Assembly: GCA_026986725.1 (NCBI GenBank)
Contig: JALSOA010000084.1
Location: 1 to 32,004 of the forward strand
Length of the DNA stretch: 32,004 nt
Source: Acidobacteriota bacterium
GTDB lineage: Bacteria; Acidobacteriota; Holophagae; Thermotomaculales; Thermotomaculaceae
Direction: 5' to 3'
Below are positions 1 through 7,297 of this stretch, piece after piece. The translations under genes were made by a program, and so were the position numbers. The notes beneath the pieces were generated by a model. The model was not told the origin of the DNA and searched no databases. It saw nothing but the letters and a program-made list of their open reading frames with translations. How positions within the stretch are numbered: position 1 is the first letter of the stretch; the number at the start of each line of letters is the position of its first letter.

Positions 1-1
1 T

Positions 2-856
2 GAGGCTGCAAGCACAGGTGCAAGATGGCTGGAGGAAAGGTTTAGAGATGTGAAAACTGCTGATGACCTCCCCGACCTTTTTATTTCCGCTGGTTTCGAT
101 GTGTTTTTCTCGGATAAGGGAATTGGCGGGATAATTAAAGAAAGCGGGGAATTTGTTGATATATCATGGGAGAGGTACAACCCTTCCTTTGAACAGTACA
201 ATTTAAAAGATCCTGAAAGGATTTACTCTCTCATAGGATTTGTTCCCGCTGTTTTTCTTGTAAACCTTGAGGTGCTCGGTGATTTGCCTGTCCCGGAATC
301 CTGGGAACAACTCCTTGATGACAGGTATAATCAAATGGTTTCTTTGCCGGTGGAAGATTTTGATCTATTCAATGCCCTTGTGCTTGGTATTTACAAATTA
401 TACGGGGAAGAGGGAGTGGCAAAATTGGGAAAATTATTGATAAAGGCCATGCATCCATCTCAAATGGTAAAGTCGGTTCAGAGAAGTAAGGCTCATGTTA
501 GGCCTGCAATAACAATAATGCCATACTTTTTTTCAAGAATGATGCACGGCTCAAAAAAGGTTAGGGTTGTATGGCCAGAAGACGGTTCAATTGTCTCTCC
601 AATATTTGTGGTGGCAAAGAAAAACCTTGTAAACAATTTGAAAAACATTGCCGATTACTTTGTTTCAAAAGAGGTTGGAGAGATCCTGTCTCATAAAGGC
701 TTATTCCCATCTACCCATCCGGAGGTTGAGAATATACTTCCGGATTATGCTCCAATAAACTGGATAGGGTGGGATTTTGTGTATGAAAATAATATTCAGG
801 ATTTGATTGACAAACTTTTCAGTGTGTTCAATCAGTATGCAAAGGAGATTTCGTAA
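2..856 (+). CDS. ABC-type substrate-binding protein, 5' end cut by window edge
   Basis: The reading frame is open from base 2 with no start before it (it begins E-A-A-S-T-G-A-R-W-L), so the N-terminus lies outside the window. A GTG at 50 is possible but would cut into the fold. About 284 residues resemble periplasmic binding proteins of the iron/2-aminoethylphosphonate type (SBP_bac_6/11-like): a PESWEQLLDDRY segment at the hinge, and a C-terminal lobe with FPSTHPEV and a tryptophan-rich tail. Whether it carries a signal peptide cannot be seen. Its stop overlaps the next start by one base (TAATG), with AAAGGAG inside its 3' end, so it is co-translated with the GTPase. Known members bind metal complexes or small anions; the ligand here is unknown. 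The neighbours (GTPase, ABC ATPase, zinc ribbon) favour a metal or metallocofactor role, which is inference. Confidence 0.75.
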   Translation, partial: EAASTGARWLEERFRDVKTADDLPDLFISAGFDVFFSDKGIGGIIKESGEFVDISWERYNPSFEQYNLKDPERIYSLIGFVPAVFLVNLEVLGDLPVPESWEQLLDDRYNQMVSLPVEDFDLFNALVLGIYKLYGEEGVAKLGKLLIKAMHPSQMVKSVQRSKAHVRPAITIMPYFFSRMMHGSKKVRVVWPEDGSIVSPIFVVAKKNLVNNLKNIADYFVSKEVGEILSHKGLFPSTHPEVENILPDYAPINWIGWDFVYENNIQDLIDKLFSVFNQYAKEIS

Positions 857-1539
857 TGAAACTGATTACAATATCGGGGCCACCTTCGTCTGGCAAAACC
901 GCCGTAATAATGAAGGTAATAGAATCTTTTAAATTGCAAAAGATTAAGGTTGGGGTTGTTAAGTTTGATTGTCTGCTAACAGACGATGATTTGCTTTTTA
1001 AAAAACACGGCATCCCTGTTTTAAAGGGATTGTCAGGGGCACTTTGTCCTGACCATTACTTTGTTTCAAATATAGAAAAGTGTTTTAACTGGGGGCTTGA
1101 GCAGGGGCTTGATATTCTTATTTCTGAAAGTGCGGGGCTTTGTAACAGGTGTTCTCCCCATATTAAAGACATTACTGCGGTATGTGTGATAGACAATTTA
1201 AGCGGGCTCAATACTCCAAAAAAGATCGGGCCAATGTTGAAATCTGCGGATATAGTGGTTATAACAAAAGGAGATATTGTTTCTCAGGCGGAAAGAGAGG
1301 TTTTTGCCGCAAAGGTCAGGCAGGTTAATCCGACTGCAAAAATATTACATATAAACGGGTTAACAGGGCAGGGAGCCTACGAATTAACTATGTTATTGAT
1401 GGAAAGTGATGATGTGGACACCCTTGAGGGCAAAAGCCTGAGATTTTCAATGCCCTCTGCTTTATGCTCATACTGTCTTGGTGAAACAAGAATTGGAGAA
1501 AAATTCCAGGTTGGTAATGTAAGGAAAATGGATGTGTGA
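856..1539 (+). CDS. HypB/UreG-like metallochaperone GTPase
   Basis: This is a 227-aa P-loop protein of the SIMIBI class. The Walker A motif GPPSSGKT is at residues 8-15. An E-S-A-G switch at 91-94 is followed by Cys96, Cys99 and His102 (CNRCSPH), and TKGD at 137-140 replaces the usual NKxD guanine motif. A C-terminal CSYC pair is at 204-207. HypB and UreG use the same fold to deliver nickel, and CobW/G3E proteins deliver other metals. The Cys/Cys/His cluster right after the switch suggests metal binding coupled to GTP hydrolysis. It is not a canonical HypB, because hyp genes are absent here. SD AAAGGAG at 841-847. Its stop overlaps the next gene by eight bases. The family assignment is fairly firm; the metal is unknown. 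Confidence 0.75.
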   Translation: MKLITISGPPSSGKTAVIMKVIESFKLQKIKVGVVKFDCLLTDDDLLFKKHGIPVLKGLSGALCPDHYFVSNIEKCFNWGLEQGLDILISESAGLCNRCSPHIKDITAVCVIDNLSGLNTPKKIGPMLKSADIVVITKGDIVSQAEREVFAAKVRQVNPTAKILHINGLTGQGAYELTMLLMESDDVDTLEGKSLRFSMPSALCSYCLGETRIGEKFQVGNVRKMDV

Positions 1540-2542
1540 GGTGGTTATGAATATTGACACAATGAAGTTGAAAGATATATTCGAGAAACAGCCTGTTGCC
1601 AGGGATTTTTTTGATTCAATAGGGATTGAACTTTTTGATGAGAACCTCACTTTGCAGGAATATATTGAAAAGGTGGATGAAGAAACTCTTGAAGACCTTG
1701 GTCTTTCAAAGGATTTTATATTGGAGAATTTTAAAGAGTTTTTAAACAACCTTTCAGGTATTGAAGAAAACTCTTTACATAAAGTAAATTCAATAACAAT
1801 TGTTGGAGGATACAATAAATCAGGGGAAAAAGAAAACATTGAGATTGAAATAAAAACAGGGGAAATAATTTCTATTGTTGGACCAACCGGTTCTGGCAAA
1901 AGCAGATTGCTTGCAGATATTGAATGGATGGCACAGGGTGACACCCCCACAAAAAGGAGGATACTTTTAAATGGAGAGGTGCCTGACAGGGATTTAAGGT
2001 TTTCTTCGGAATTTAAACTTGTGGCCCAGTTGTCTCAAAATATGAACTTTGTTATTGATTTAAGTGTAAGAGAGTTTCTTTTGCTCCATGCTGAAAGCAG
2101 GTTTGTTGAAAACAAAGAAGATGTTGTGGATAAGGTTATTAAAAAAGCCAATGAACTTGCAGGAGAAAAATTTAAAGGGGATACTCCGCTTACATCTTTA
2201 AGTGGCGGGCAATCGAGGGCTTTGATGATAGCGGATACCGCCATTTTAAGCAAGTCGCCAATCATATTGATAGACGAGATTGAAAATGCAGGGATAGATA
2301 GAAAAAAAGCGTTAGAACTCTTTGTAAAAGAGGGAAAGATAGTTTTAATGGCAACCCATGACCCTATCCTTGCTTTAATGGGGGATAAAAGGTTTGTGAT
2401 AAATAACGGTGCTATTGTAAAAGTTCTTGAAACATCTAAAGAAGAAAAAGAGTTGCTTTCTTTCCTTGAAGAGATTGACAAAACTCTTCTTTATTACAGA
2501 AACAGGTTAAGATACGGAGAAAGGCTTTTTAAAAACAAATAG
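1532..2542 (+). CDS. ABC ATPase with N-terminal DUF1858/DUF542-like domain
   Basis: A 336-aa protein. Residues about 10-75 form a small helical domain (LKDIFEKQPVARDFFDSIGI) like the DUF1858/ScdA-N domains found in metal and Fe-S related proteins. An ABC nucleotide-binding domain follows: Walker A GPTGSGKS near 116, signature LSGGQ near 223, Walker B ILIDEIENAG near 246, and H-loop ATHD near 276. No membrane segment is present and no permease gene follows, so this may be a soluble ABC ATPase acting with the binding protein and GTPase rather than a transporter subunit. ATG 1532 is preferred over ATG 1547: AAGGA at 1521-1525 lies six bases upstream, and the resulting eight-base overlap with the previous stop is the rule in this window. 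The domain calls are firm; the role is inferred. Confidence 0.75.
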   Translation: MCEVVMNIDTMKLKDIFEKQPVARDFFDSIGIELFDENLTLQEYIEKVDEETLEDLGLSKDFILENFKEFLNNLSGIEENSLHKVNSITIVGGYNKSGEKENIEIEIKTGEIISIVGPTGSGKSRLLADIEWMAQGDTPTKRRILLNGEVPDRDLRFSSEFKLVAQLSQNMNFVIDLSVREFLLLHAESRFVENKEDVVDKVIKKANELAGEKFKGDTPLTSLSGGQSRALMIADTAILSKSPIILIDEIENAGIDRKKALELFVKEGKIVLMATHDPILALMGDKRFVINNGAIVKVLETSKEEKELLSFLEEIDKTLLYYRNRLRYGERLFKNK

Positions 2543-2551
2543 GAGGTAATT

Positions 2552-2794
2552 ATGCATGACGGATGTATGGGAAGTTTTGAAAATGGGAAACAGGTTGTGG
2601 CAAAGTTAAGAATGATGGGATTTAGCAACCAACCAATGCCGTTTCCCCTTGAGTTAACATGCGAAAGGTGTGAAATAGTGTTTCAAATGATTACTTTTGA
2701 AACAAAGTGCCCCGGTTGTGGTATGGTTTACGGTGTTACCCCCTGCCACGCTTTTGATCCTTCAAATGTAATGGCTGCGGGTGACGATATTTAG
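2552..2794 (+). CDS. Small zinc-ribbon protein of the GTPase/ABC cluster
   Basis: An 80-aa protein with a strong SD (AGGAGG at 2541-2546). Cys37-x2-Cys40 and Cys53-x2-Cys56 form a rubredoxin/zinc-ribbon knuckle pair, and Cys65-His66 plus Cys5 add further possible ligands. It has no signal peptide or membrane segment. It sits nine bases after the ABC ATPase stop and ends the operon before a terminator-like hairpin. I do not recognise a named family. A small metal-binding protein at the end of a GTPase/ATPase/binding-protein set could be a metal donor, acceptor or scaffold, but that is inference from position and cysteines only. Confidence 0.65.
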   Translation: MHDGCMGSFENGKQVVAKLRMMGFSNQPMPFPLELTCERCEIVFQMITFETKCPGCGMVYGVTPCHAFDPSNVMAAGDDI

Positions 2795-2810
2795 TGTTCG
2801 GGCTTTAAAC

Positions 2811-2835
2811 GGAATTTCCAGAGTGGAATTTTTTT
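2811..2835 (+). terminator. Possible rho-independent terminator after the zinc-ribbon gene
   Basis: TTCCA-GAG-TGGAA forms a 5-bp stem with a 3-base loop, extended by weak outer pairs after one mismatch, and runs into seven T residues. The stem is short, so efficiency is uncertain. Its position between a stop codon and a promoter-like sequence supports it. Confidence 0.45.
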
Positions 2836-2840
2836 GATAT

Positions 2841-2869
2841 TTGCATTTTCTCCGTAAATTGTGTAAATT
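2841..2869 (+). promoter_or_regulatory. Candidate promoter for the HD-GYP/smpB operon
   Basis: TTGCAT (2841-2846) and TAAATT (2864-2869) are separated by 17 bases, directly after the terminator-like hairpin. Matches to sigma-70 boxes are partial (3/6 and 4/6). A start near 2876 would leave a short leader carrying GGAG at 2879-2882 ahead of GTG 2889. Confidence 0.35.
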
Positions 2870-2888
2870 ATTAAATGCGGAGAGTACA

Positions 2889-4439
2889 GTGATTGAAAAA
2901 TTAAAGGAAAATGAAGTTACATTCAAGAAAATAATTTTTCAATGCATGGAAAAAAATGAAACCACAAGGGCATTGTTGTACATAATGGATGAAAACACCG
3001 GTGATTTTTTCTTGATTGCATATTATGGTTATCTTAAATTGAACGATGAGTTCAGGGTTTATGATTTTACTCATCCTGTTGTTGAGCTTGTGAGGAGGAA
3101 GAGAGACCCATTTTTTATAAATGACATGCAGAATGCAGGTTTTATCAGTGAGTTCTATCTGTCATACGGGGTTTACAATGTTCAGATAACTCCAATTGTA
3201 TTTAAGGGAAGAATTTACGGTTTTCTGGAAGAGAGAAACAGGGCTGCAGGTAAAAAATTTGACATGTTTACACTTGCGAGTTCTACAGGCATTGTGAAAG
3301 AGATAGTGGAGACCCTGAAGTTCTTTTCTGGTGAAAATAAGATTGTGGAAAAACAGCATGATAAAGTTGATAAAAAGGAAGAGTATTTAAAAACCTTAAA
3401 AGAGATTATAATCAGTTTTTCGTCTTTTAAAAAATATGTAAAGGAGGTCGCGGAATTTTTTGTTTCTTCAGCAGAATTGCTTGCTCCCTCTGTAAGTTTT
3501 GACATATTGTTTCTTTCAATTGGTATAGGTAACAATAGTATCAATCTTATTTATAGTAAATTTCCTCTTTCAATAAGGGGAAAAAGGGTTTTATTAAATT
3601 CTATGAAAGAGTTTTTCCCCTTTGATTACTCAGAAGGAGAGTTGTACTCCGAGTTTTTTAGTGGAGTGGTCAGGGGAAATGAGATAAGGGATGTTCCCAA
3701 AACATTTTACACTGTAAAGGTTGTTGAAAGGAGAAATATTAAGGTTCATTTGTGCTTTTTGAAAAAAGACAACCGATATTTTGAAGCAAGGGAGCTTGTG
3801 CACATCGGAGGTTACAATAAATTACTTGGGTCTTATTTCAAGAGGGTTTTCAGGGATTACAGATGTAATGAGACATTTATAGGCCTTATATTAAACCTTC
3901 TTGAACTTTCAAAGAAAAAGTCTGAAGTTTTTGAAAGACACTCATTGAACACGGCAAGGTATGCAAGGCTTATAGCAGAAAAGATCAGTGATAGTATGGA
4001 TTTGATTGATTCTGTTACAATTGCCGCTTTATTGCACGATATAGGTATCCTGTTAATTGATTCAGACCTTTATAAAAAGGGGAAATTAAGTGGTGAGGAA
4101 TTTGAGAGGATAAAGCAACATACACTTGTTTGTATGAAGTTTTTAAACAAAATCAGAATACCTGAAGAAATTAAAGAGATGATAAAGTTCCACCATGAAA
4201 GATACGATGGGCTTGGTTACCCTGAACGGTTGAAGGGGGAAGAGATACCGCTTGGTTCAAGAATTATTGCAGTTGCTGAGGCGTTTGAAGCAATGACGGC
4301 TGAAGAGGGGTATAAAGATGCGATGTCTGTAAAAGATGCCATAAAAGAATTAAGAAGGCATGCTGGTTATCAGTTTGATCCTGAGATAGTGGTTGCACTT
4401 GAATCAGTTTTGAAAGAGAAGGGTGAAATTGATGGTTAA
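2889..4439 (+). CDS. GAF-like sensor with degenerate HD-GYP phosphodiesterase domain
   Basis: I choose GTG 2889 (516 aa), with GGAG six bases upstream. The in-frame TTG at 2841 lies inside the likely promoter and has no SD. The first ~140 residues look like a GAF sensor domain, followed by a middle region of uncertain fold. An HD-GYP domain occupies about residues 345-510. It keeps the first His (RHSLNTARY), the HD pair (LLHDIG near 382) and HHERYDGLGYP near 434-444. Two positions differ from the consensus: the Lys of HDIGK is Ile, and the late metal-ligand Asp of the VAD motif is Glu (AVAEAFEAMT). HD-GYP enzymes hydrolyse cyclic di-GMP. This one may be altered in activity or act as a sensor or effector. 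It has no membrane segment. Its stop overlaps smpB by eight bases. Confidence 0.8.
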   Translation: MIEKLKENEVTFKKIIFQCMEKNETTRALLYIMDENTGDFFLIAYYGYLKLNDEFRVYDFTHPVVELVRRKRDPFFINDMQNAGFISEFYLSYGVYNVQITPIVFKGRIYGFLEERNRAAGKKFDMFTLASSTGIVKEIVETLKFFSGENKIVEKQHDKVDKKEEYLKTLKEIIISFSSFKKYVKEVAEFFVSSAELLAPSVSFDILFLSIGIGNNSINLIYSKFPLSIRGKRVLLNSMKEFFPFDYSEGELYSEFFSGVVRGNEIRDVPKTFYTVKVVERRNIKVHLCFLKKDNRYFEARELVHIGGYNKLLGSYFKRVFRDYRCNETFIGLILNLLELSKKKSEVFERHSLNTARYARLIAEKISDSMDLIDSVTIAALLHDIGILLIDSDLYKKGKLSGEEFERIKQHTLVCMKFLNKIRIPEEIKEMIKFHHERYDGLGYPERLKGEEIPLGSRIIAVAEAFEAMTAEEGYKDAMSVKDAIKELRRHAGYQFDPEIVVALESVLKEKGEIDG

Positions 4440-4890
4440 AATTCTGGCAAAAAACAGAAAGGCCTTTCATAATTATTTCATAGAAGAGAAAATTGAGGCT
4501 GGTATTGTTTTAACAGGAACAGAGGTGAAATCCTGCAGGGAAGGAAAGATAAGTTTTAAGGATTCATACTGTGATTTTGAAGAGGGGGAGTTGTACATAA
4601 AAGGCTTGTACATAGCGCCTTACAAACACGCTTCTCCAACCTTTAACCATGAGCCTGAAAGGGACAGAAAACTTCTTCTTCATAAAAACGAGTTGAAAAG
4701 ATTGACAGGTAAAATAAAAGAGAAGGGATATACAATTGTTCCCCTTGCATTTTACCTGAAAGGAAAACATATCAAGGTTGAGATTGCCCTTGCAAGAGGT
4801 AAAAAACTGTACGATAAAAGGGAAGCAGAGAGGAAAAGAGACCTTGAAAGAATGGTAAGAAGTGAGTTAAAAAAAGGGCTTTACAAATAA
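4432..4890 (+). CDS. smpB: SsrA-binding protein SmpB
   Basis: 152 aa, the normal length for SmpB, which binds tmRNA and delivers it to ribosomes stalled on broken mRNAs. Family signatures are clear: NRKAFHNYFIEE near the N-terminus, GIVLTGTEVKSCR, and a basic C-terminal tail (KKLYDKREAERKRD) that lies in the mRNA channel. ATG 4432 is preferred over GTG 4423 because AAGGG at 4419-4423 is eight bases upstream and the product then begins MVKILAKNRKAF as in homologues. It overlaps the HD-GYP stop by eight bases. A ParB-like gene begins four bases after its stop. No tmRNA gene is visible in the window. Confidence 0.95.
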   Translation: MVKILAKNRKAFHNYFIEEKIEAGIVLTGTEVKSCREGKISFKDSYCDFEEGELYIKGLYIAPYKHASPTFNHEPERDRKLLLHKNELKRLTGKIKEKGYTIVPLAFYLKGKHIKVEIALARGKKLYDKREAERKRDLERMVRSELKKGLYK

Positions 4891-4894
4891 ACAA

Positions 4895-5773
4895 ATGATT
4901 GAATACATTGAAAAATCAAAGATAAAAGTTGATGATAGATTAAGGATTAGAAGTGAATTAAACACTTTAATTGCAAAATCTGTCCGCAAAAATGGGGTAG
5001 TGTCCCCTGTTGTGGTATTAAAGGATCTCACCCTTGTTGACGGTTTTTCAAGGTTTAATTTTTCGCTGGATGATAAAATGCCTGCAATAGTTAAAGAGAA
5101 TGAAAGAGATGCTTTTTTCCTTTCAATTGAGTTAAATATGCTTTCAAACCCCTATTCTGAGTTTGAGAAGGCAAGGGCAATAAAGTTGGCCTTTGAAAAG
5201 TTCAAAATTGAAAAAGAAGAGATTGTAAAAAGGTTAAATCCATTGCTTAAATTCTCAAAAAAAATATCAATTGTCGAGGATTGCCTTGAGGTATTCAAAC
5301 TTGAAAAAAGTTTATTTTCACTTCTTGAAGTTAGAAGGTCACCTGTATCCTTTGCATTGAGATTGTTAAAAGAGGATAGAGAAGAACAGAAATTTCTGGC
5401 TGATTTATTTAAAAGTAAGAGACTTTCTCTATCAAGAATGCAGATTGTGTATGATTTAATGTATTATATTCGCAAAAGGGATTCTCTTAATTTCAGACAG
5501 ATTGTTGAAAAATGTAAAGATACAGATGTTGTTTCCTGTCTTAAAAAATTGCGTTATCCTGGATTTGTCAGGTTAAAAGAGGAATTAAACGAGATTTTGA
5601 CAAAATACAGAGGCAGTTTGTCCTTCCCAGAAGATTTAGAGGCTGGCTATTTTTATTTTTCTGGCAAAATATCTTCCAAACAGGATATTGAACGGATAGA
5701 GAAAACGCTTCAAAATTTAAAGGCGGACAAAGATGTATGGGATTTCTTGAAAAGTGTGAGAGGGGATGATTAA
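4895..5773 (+). CDS. ParB-like (ParB/Srx fold) protein paired with SPL-family gene
   Basis: 292 aa. The first ~90 residues follow the ParB N-terminal pattern: an I-K-V-DDRLRIR opening, SVRKNGVVSPVVVL, a VDGFSRF segment in place of GERR, then PAIV. A helical region with PYSEFEKARAIKLAFEKF resembles the ParB linker. The C-terminal part has no recognised domain. No ParA partner is present. Instead its stop overlaps the start of an SPL-like radical SAM gene by eight bases, so the two are probably made together. This is unlikely to be the chromosome-partition ParB. The ParB/Srx fold also occurs in CTPases and nucleases. Fold assignment moderately sure; role unknown. Confidence 0.65.
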   Translation: MIEYIEKSKIKVDDRLRIRSELNTLIAKSVRKNGVVSPVVVLKDLTLVDGFSRFNFSLDDKMPAIVKENERDAFFLSIELNMLSNPYSEFEKARAIKLAFEKFKIEKEEIVKRLNPLLKFSKKISIVEDCLEVFKLEKSLFSLLEVRRSPVSFALRLLKEDREEQKFLADLFKSKRLSLSRMQIVYDLMYYIRKRDSLNFRQIVEKCKDTDVVSCLKKLRYPGFVRLKEELNEILTKYRGSLSFPEDLEAGYFYFSGKISSKQDIERIEKTLQNLKADKDVWDFLKSVRGDD

Positions 5774-6824
5774 AAGGATATTTGTTACAGAAGAGGCATC
5801 TAAGTATCCTTACTCTTTTGAAATATGTGAAAAGGCAGGTATAAAGCCTGAAATTATACCTGATGAGGAGTATTACAGGGAAAACATAGAATCTTTTTTA
5901 AAGGATGACATTACCGAGGGCAAAAAACACCTTGTTTTAACTGTTTTCAAGGGGAGTTTTTTCAGAAAATGCCCCGGTACAAGGGGAAAGATATGCTGTA
6001 ATTACTATGTTATTGACCAGACAACAAATTGCCCCTTTGATTGCTCTTACTGTTTCTTACAAAGTTATTTGAATTTCAGAGGAATAAGGTTTGCTGTAAA
6101 CATTGACGAGCTCTTTGCTGAATTGCACAATGTTTTAAAAGACGGAAGGTTTATAAGGACTGGGACCGGGGAGTTATCTGACAGCCTTGCTCTTGAGCCT
6201 ATTACCGGGTTTGCCTCTAAGTTAATAGATTTTTTTGAAAATTATCCAGATGCAATGCTTGAATTAAAGACAAAAAGCAACAATGTTTATTCCCTTCCTG
6301 ATTTAAGGGATAAAAGAGCAAAGGTTGTTGCAGGCTGGACAATTGCCCCTCAAAAGATAATTGATAAAGAGGAGAGGCTTGTGGCCTCGCTTGAGGAGAG
6401 GTTGAATGCAAGCAAATATGCAGCAGAAAAAGGTTACCTTGTTTCATTTCACCTTGACCCTGTTATCTTTTATCCTGATGCCGATAAAATGTATTTAGAG
6501 ATGCTTGATATGGTTTTCTCCACACACAAGAAACTTGCATGGCTTTCAATGGCAGGTTTCAGGTACGAACCTCAATTAAAGTGGTATGTGGAAAGCAGGT
6601 TTCCCGAATCCAACCTGTTAATCGGTGAATTTGTGAAGTGTTCAGACGGGAAGTTCAGATACCTTTTCCCTGAAAGGATAAGGTTTTACAGAAAGATTGC
6701 AGAGTTTGTGAGCAGAGTATCTCCTGAAACACCGCTATACTTCTGTATGGAAGATAAAAATGTATGGGATCTTGTATTCCCTCCTGATTATCTATCAAAG
6801 ACCAGGATGAAAATCCTGTTTTAA
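5766..6824 (+). CDS. Radical SAM protein of the spore photoproduct lyase (SPL) family
   Basis: 352 aa. The radical SAM [4Fe-4S] motif CPFDCSYC is at Cys89, Cys93 and Cys96, followed by FLQ as in SplB-like enzymes. Upstream lie further cysteines in KCPGT (Cys69) and ICCNYY (Cys77-78), a pattern seen in SPL-like relatives outside spore formers. True SPL repairs the thymine dimer 5-thyminyl-5,6-dihydrothymine in germinating spores. Nothing else here suggests sporulation, and the gene is translationally coupled to a ParB-like protein, so the substrate may be different, possibly another nucleic-acid lesion (inference). The SD-like GAGGGG lies directly at the start. Family sure, function open. Confidence 0.8.
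   Translation: MIKRIFVTEEASKYPYSFEICEKAGIKPEIIPDEEYYRENIESFLKDDITEGKKHLVLTVFKGSFFRKCPGTRGKICCNYYVIDQTTNCPFDCSYCFLQSYLNFRGIRFAVNIDELFAELHNVLKDGRFIRTGTGELSDSLALEPITGFASKLIDFFENYPDAMLELKTKSNNVYSLPDLRDKRAKVVAGWTIAPQKIIDKEERLVASLEERLNASKYAAEKGYLVSFHLDPVIFYPDADKMYLEMLDMVFSTHKKLAWLSMAGFRYEPQLKWYVESRFPESNLLIGEFVKCSDGKFRYLFPERIRFYRKIAEFVSRVSPETPLYFCMEDKNVWDLVFPPDYLSKTRMKILF
6803..6822 (+). terminator. Terminator hairpin overlapping the 3' end of the SPL-like gene
   Basis: CAGGAT-GAAA-ATCCTG is a 6-bp stem closed by a GNRA tetraloop and followed by TTTT, lying inside the last codons of the gene. It separates the rightward operon from the convergent leftward one, which ends at 6831. Confidence 0.5.
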
Positions 6825-6830
6825 AAAATT

Positions 6831-7244
6831 TTAAATGTCCTTTTTTCTAAAAGGAGACCACGAGTACAGGGATATTAAAGAAAGTATGAATGGAAAAATA
6901 AAGAAATTTCCGTCATTTCCTATAGACGCAGTTGCCATTCCGAAAACTGCAATTGATTCTCCAACACTCCATGCAATAAGGAACACCTGAAATTCCTCTA
7001 ATTTTCTAAGCATATTTTTCAGAGTATCTTTAAAAAAAACCAGCAAGAAAAATTCAAAAAGTGCAAAAAGGTAAAGAACAGTTATGGTTGGAGGTTTAAA
7101 TGAAAAAACTCTTTGAATGAGGTTAAGATAATCCTCAGCGTTTAATGTTATCCCCTTTAAATCAAAAATCACAAAAAGGTATAGAAAAAGGGCAATCAAA
7201 AAAGAGATCCACATAATAAAAAGTGTTTCTTTTTTTTCTTTCAT
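6831..7244 (-). CDS. Small four-helix membrane protein, unknown function
   Basis: 137 aa with four predicted membrane segments, at about residues 8-29, 52-71, 86-109 and 113-128, and a basic C-terminus ending RKKD. The third helix carries a small-residue pattern, GESIAVFGMATASIG, loosely like the E-x-x-AIFG pattern of rotary ATPase proteolipids. The length and the absence of any ATPase genes argue against that function. Its SD (AGGGGGTAG before ATG) is good. It is the last gene of the long leftward operon, 53 bases after the PHP phosphoesterase gene. I do not recognise the family. Confidence 0.6.
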   Translation of the reverse strand: MKEKKETLFIMWISFLIALFLYLFVIFDLKGITLNAEDYLNLIQRVFSFKPPTITVLYLFALFEFFLLVFFKDTLKNMLRKLEEFQVFLIAWSVGESIAVFGMATASIGNDGNFFIFPFILSLISLYSWSPFRKKDI

Positions 7245-7297
7245 TTCTACCCCCTGAGGTGTCTTTTAATTTCAATGTAATTTCCAGATAAATTGCT

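Noticed and set aside
4895-5773. Chromosome-partition ParB and a nearby origin
   Set aside because: There is no parA, dnaA, gid or parS-like site, and the conserved GERR and C-terminal dimer regions are altered or missing.
5766-6824. A genuine spore photoproduct lyase, implying a spore former
   Set aside because: No sporulation gene is present, the organism looks Gram-negative, and the extra cysteines and ParB-like partner mark a different SPL subfamily.
6831-7244. Rotary ATPase subunit c because of the GESIAVFG helix
   Set aside because: Four helices in 137 aa and no other ATPase genes. The resemblance is limited to a short small-residue pattern.
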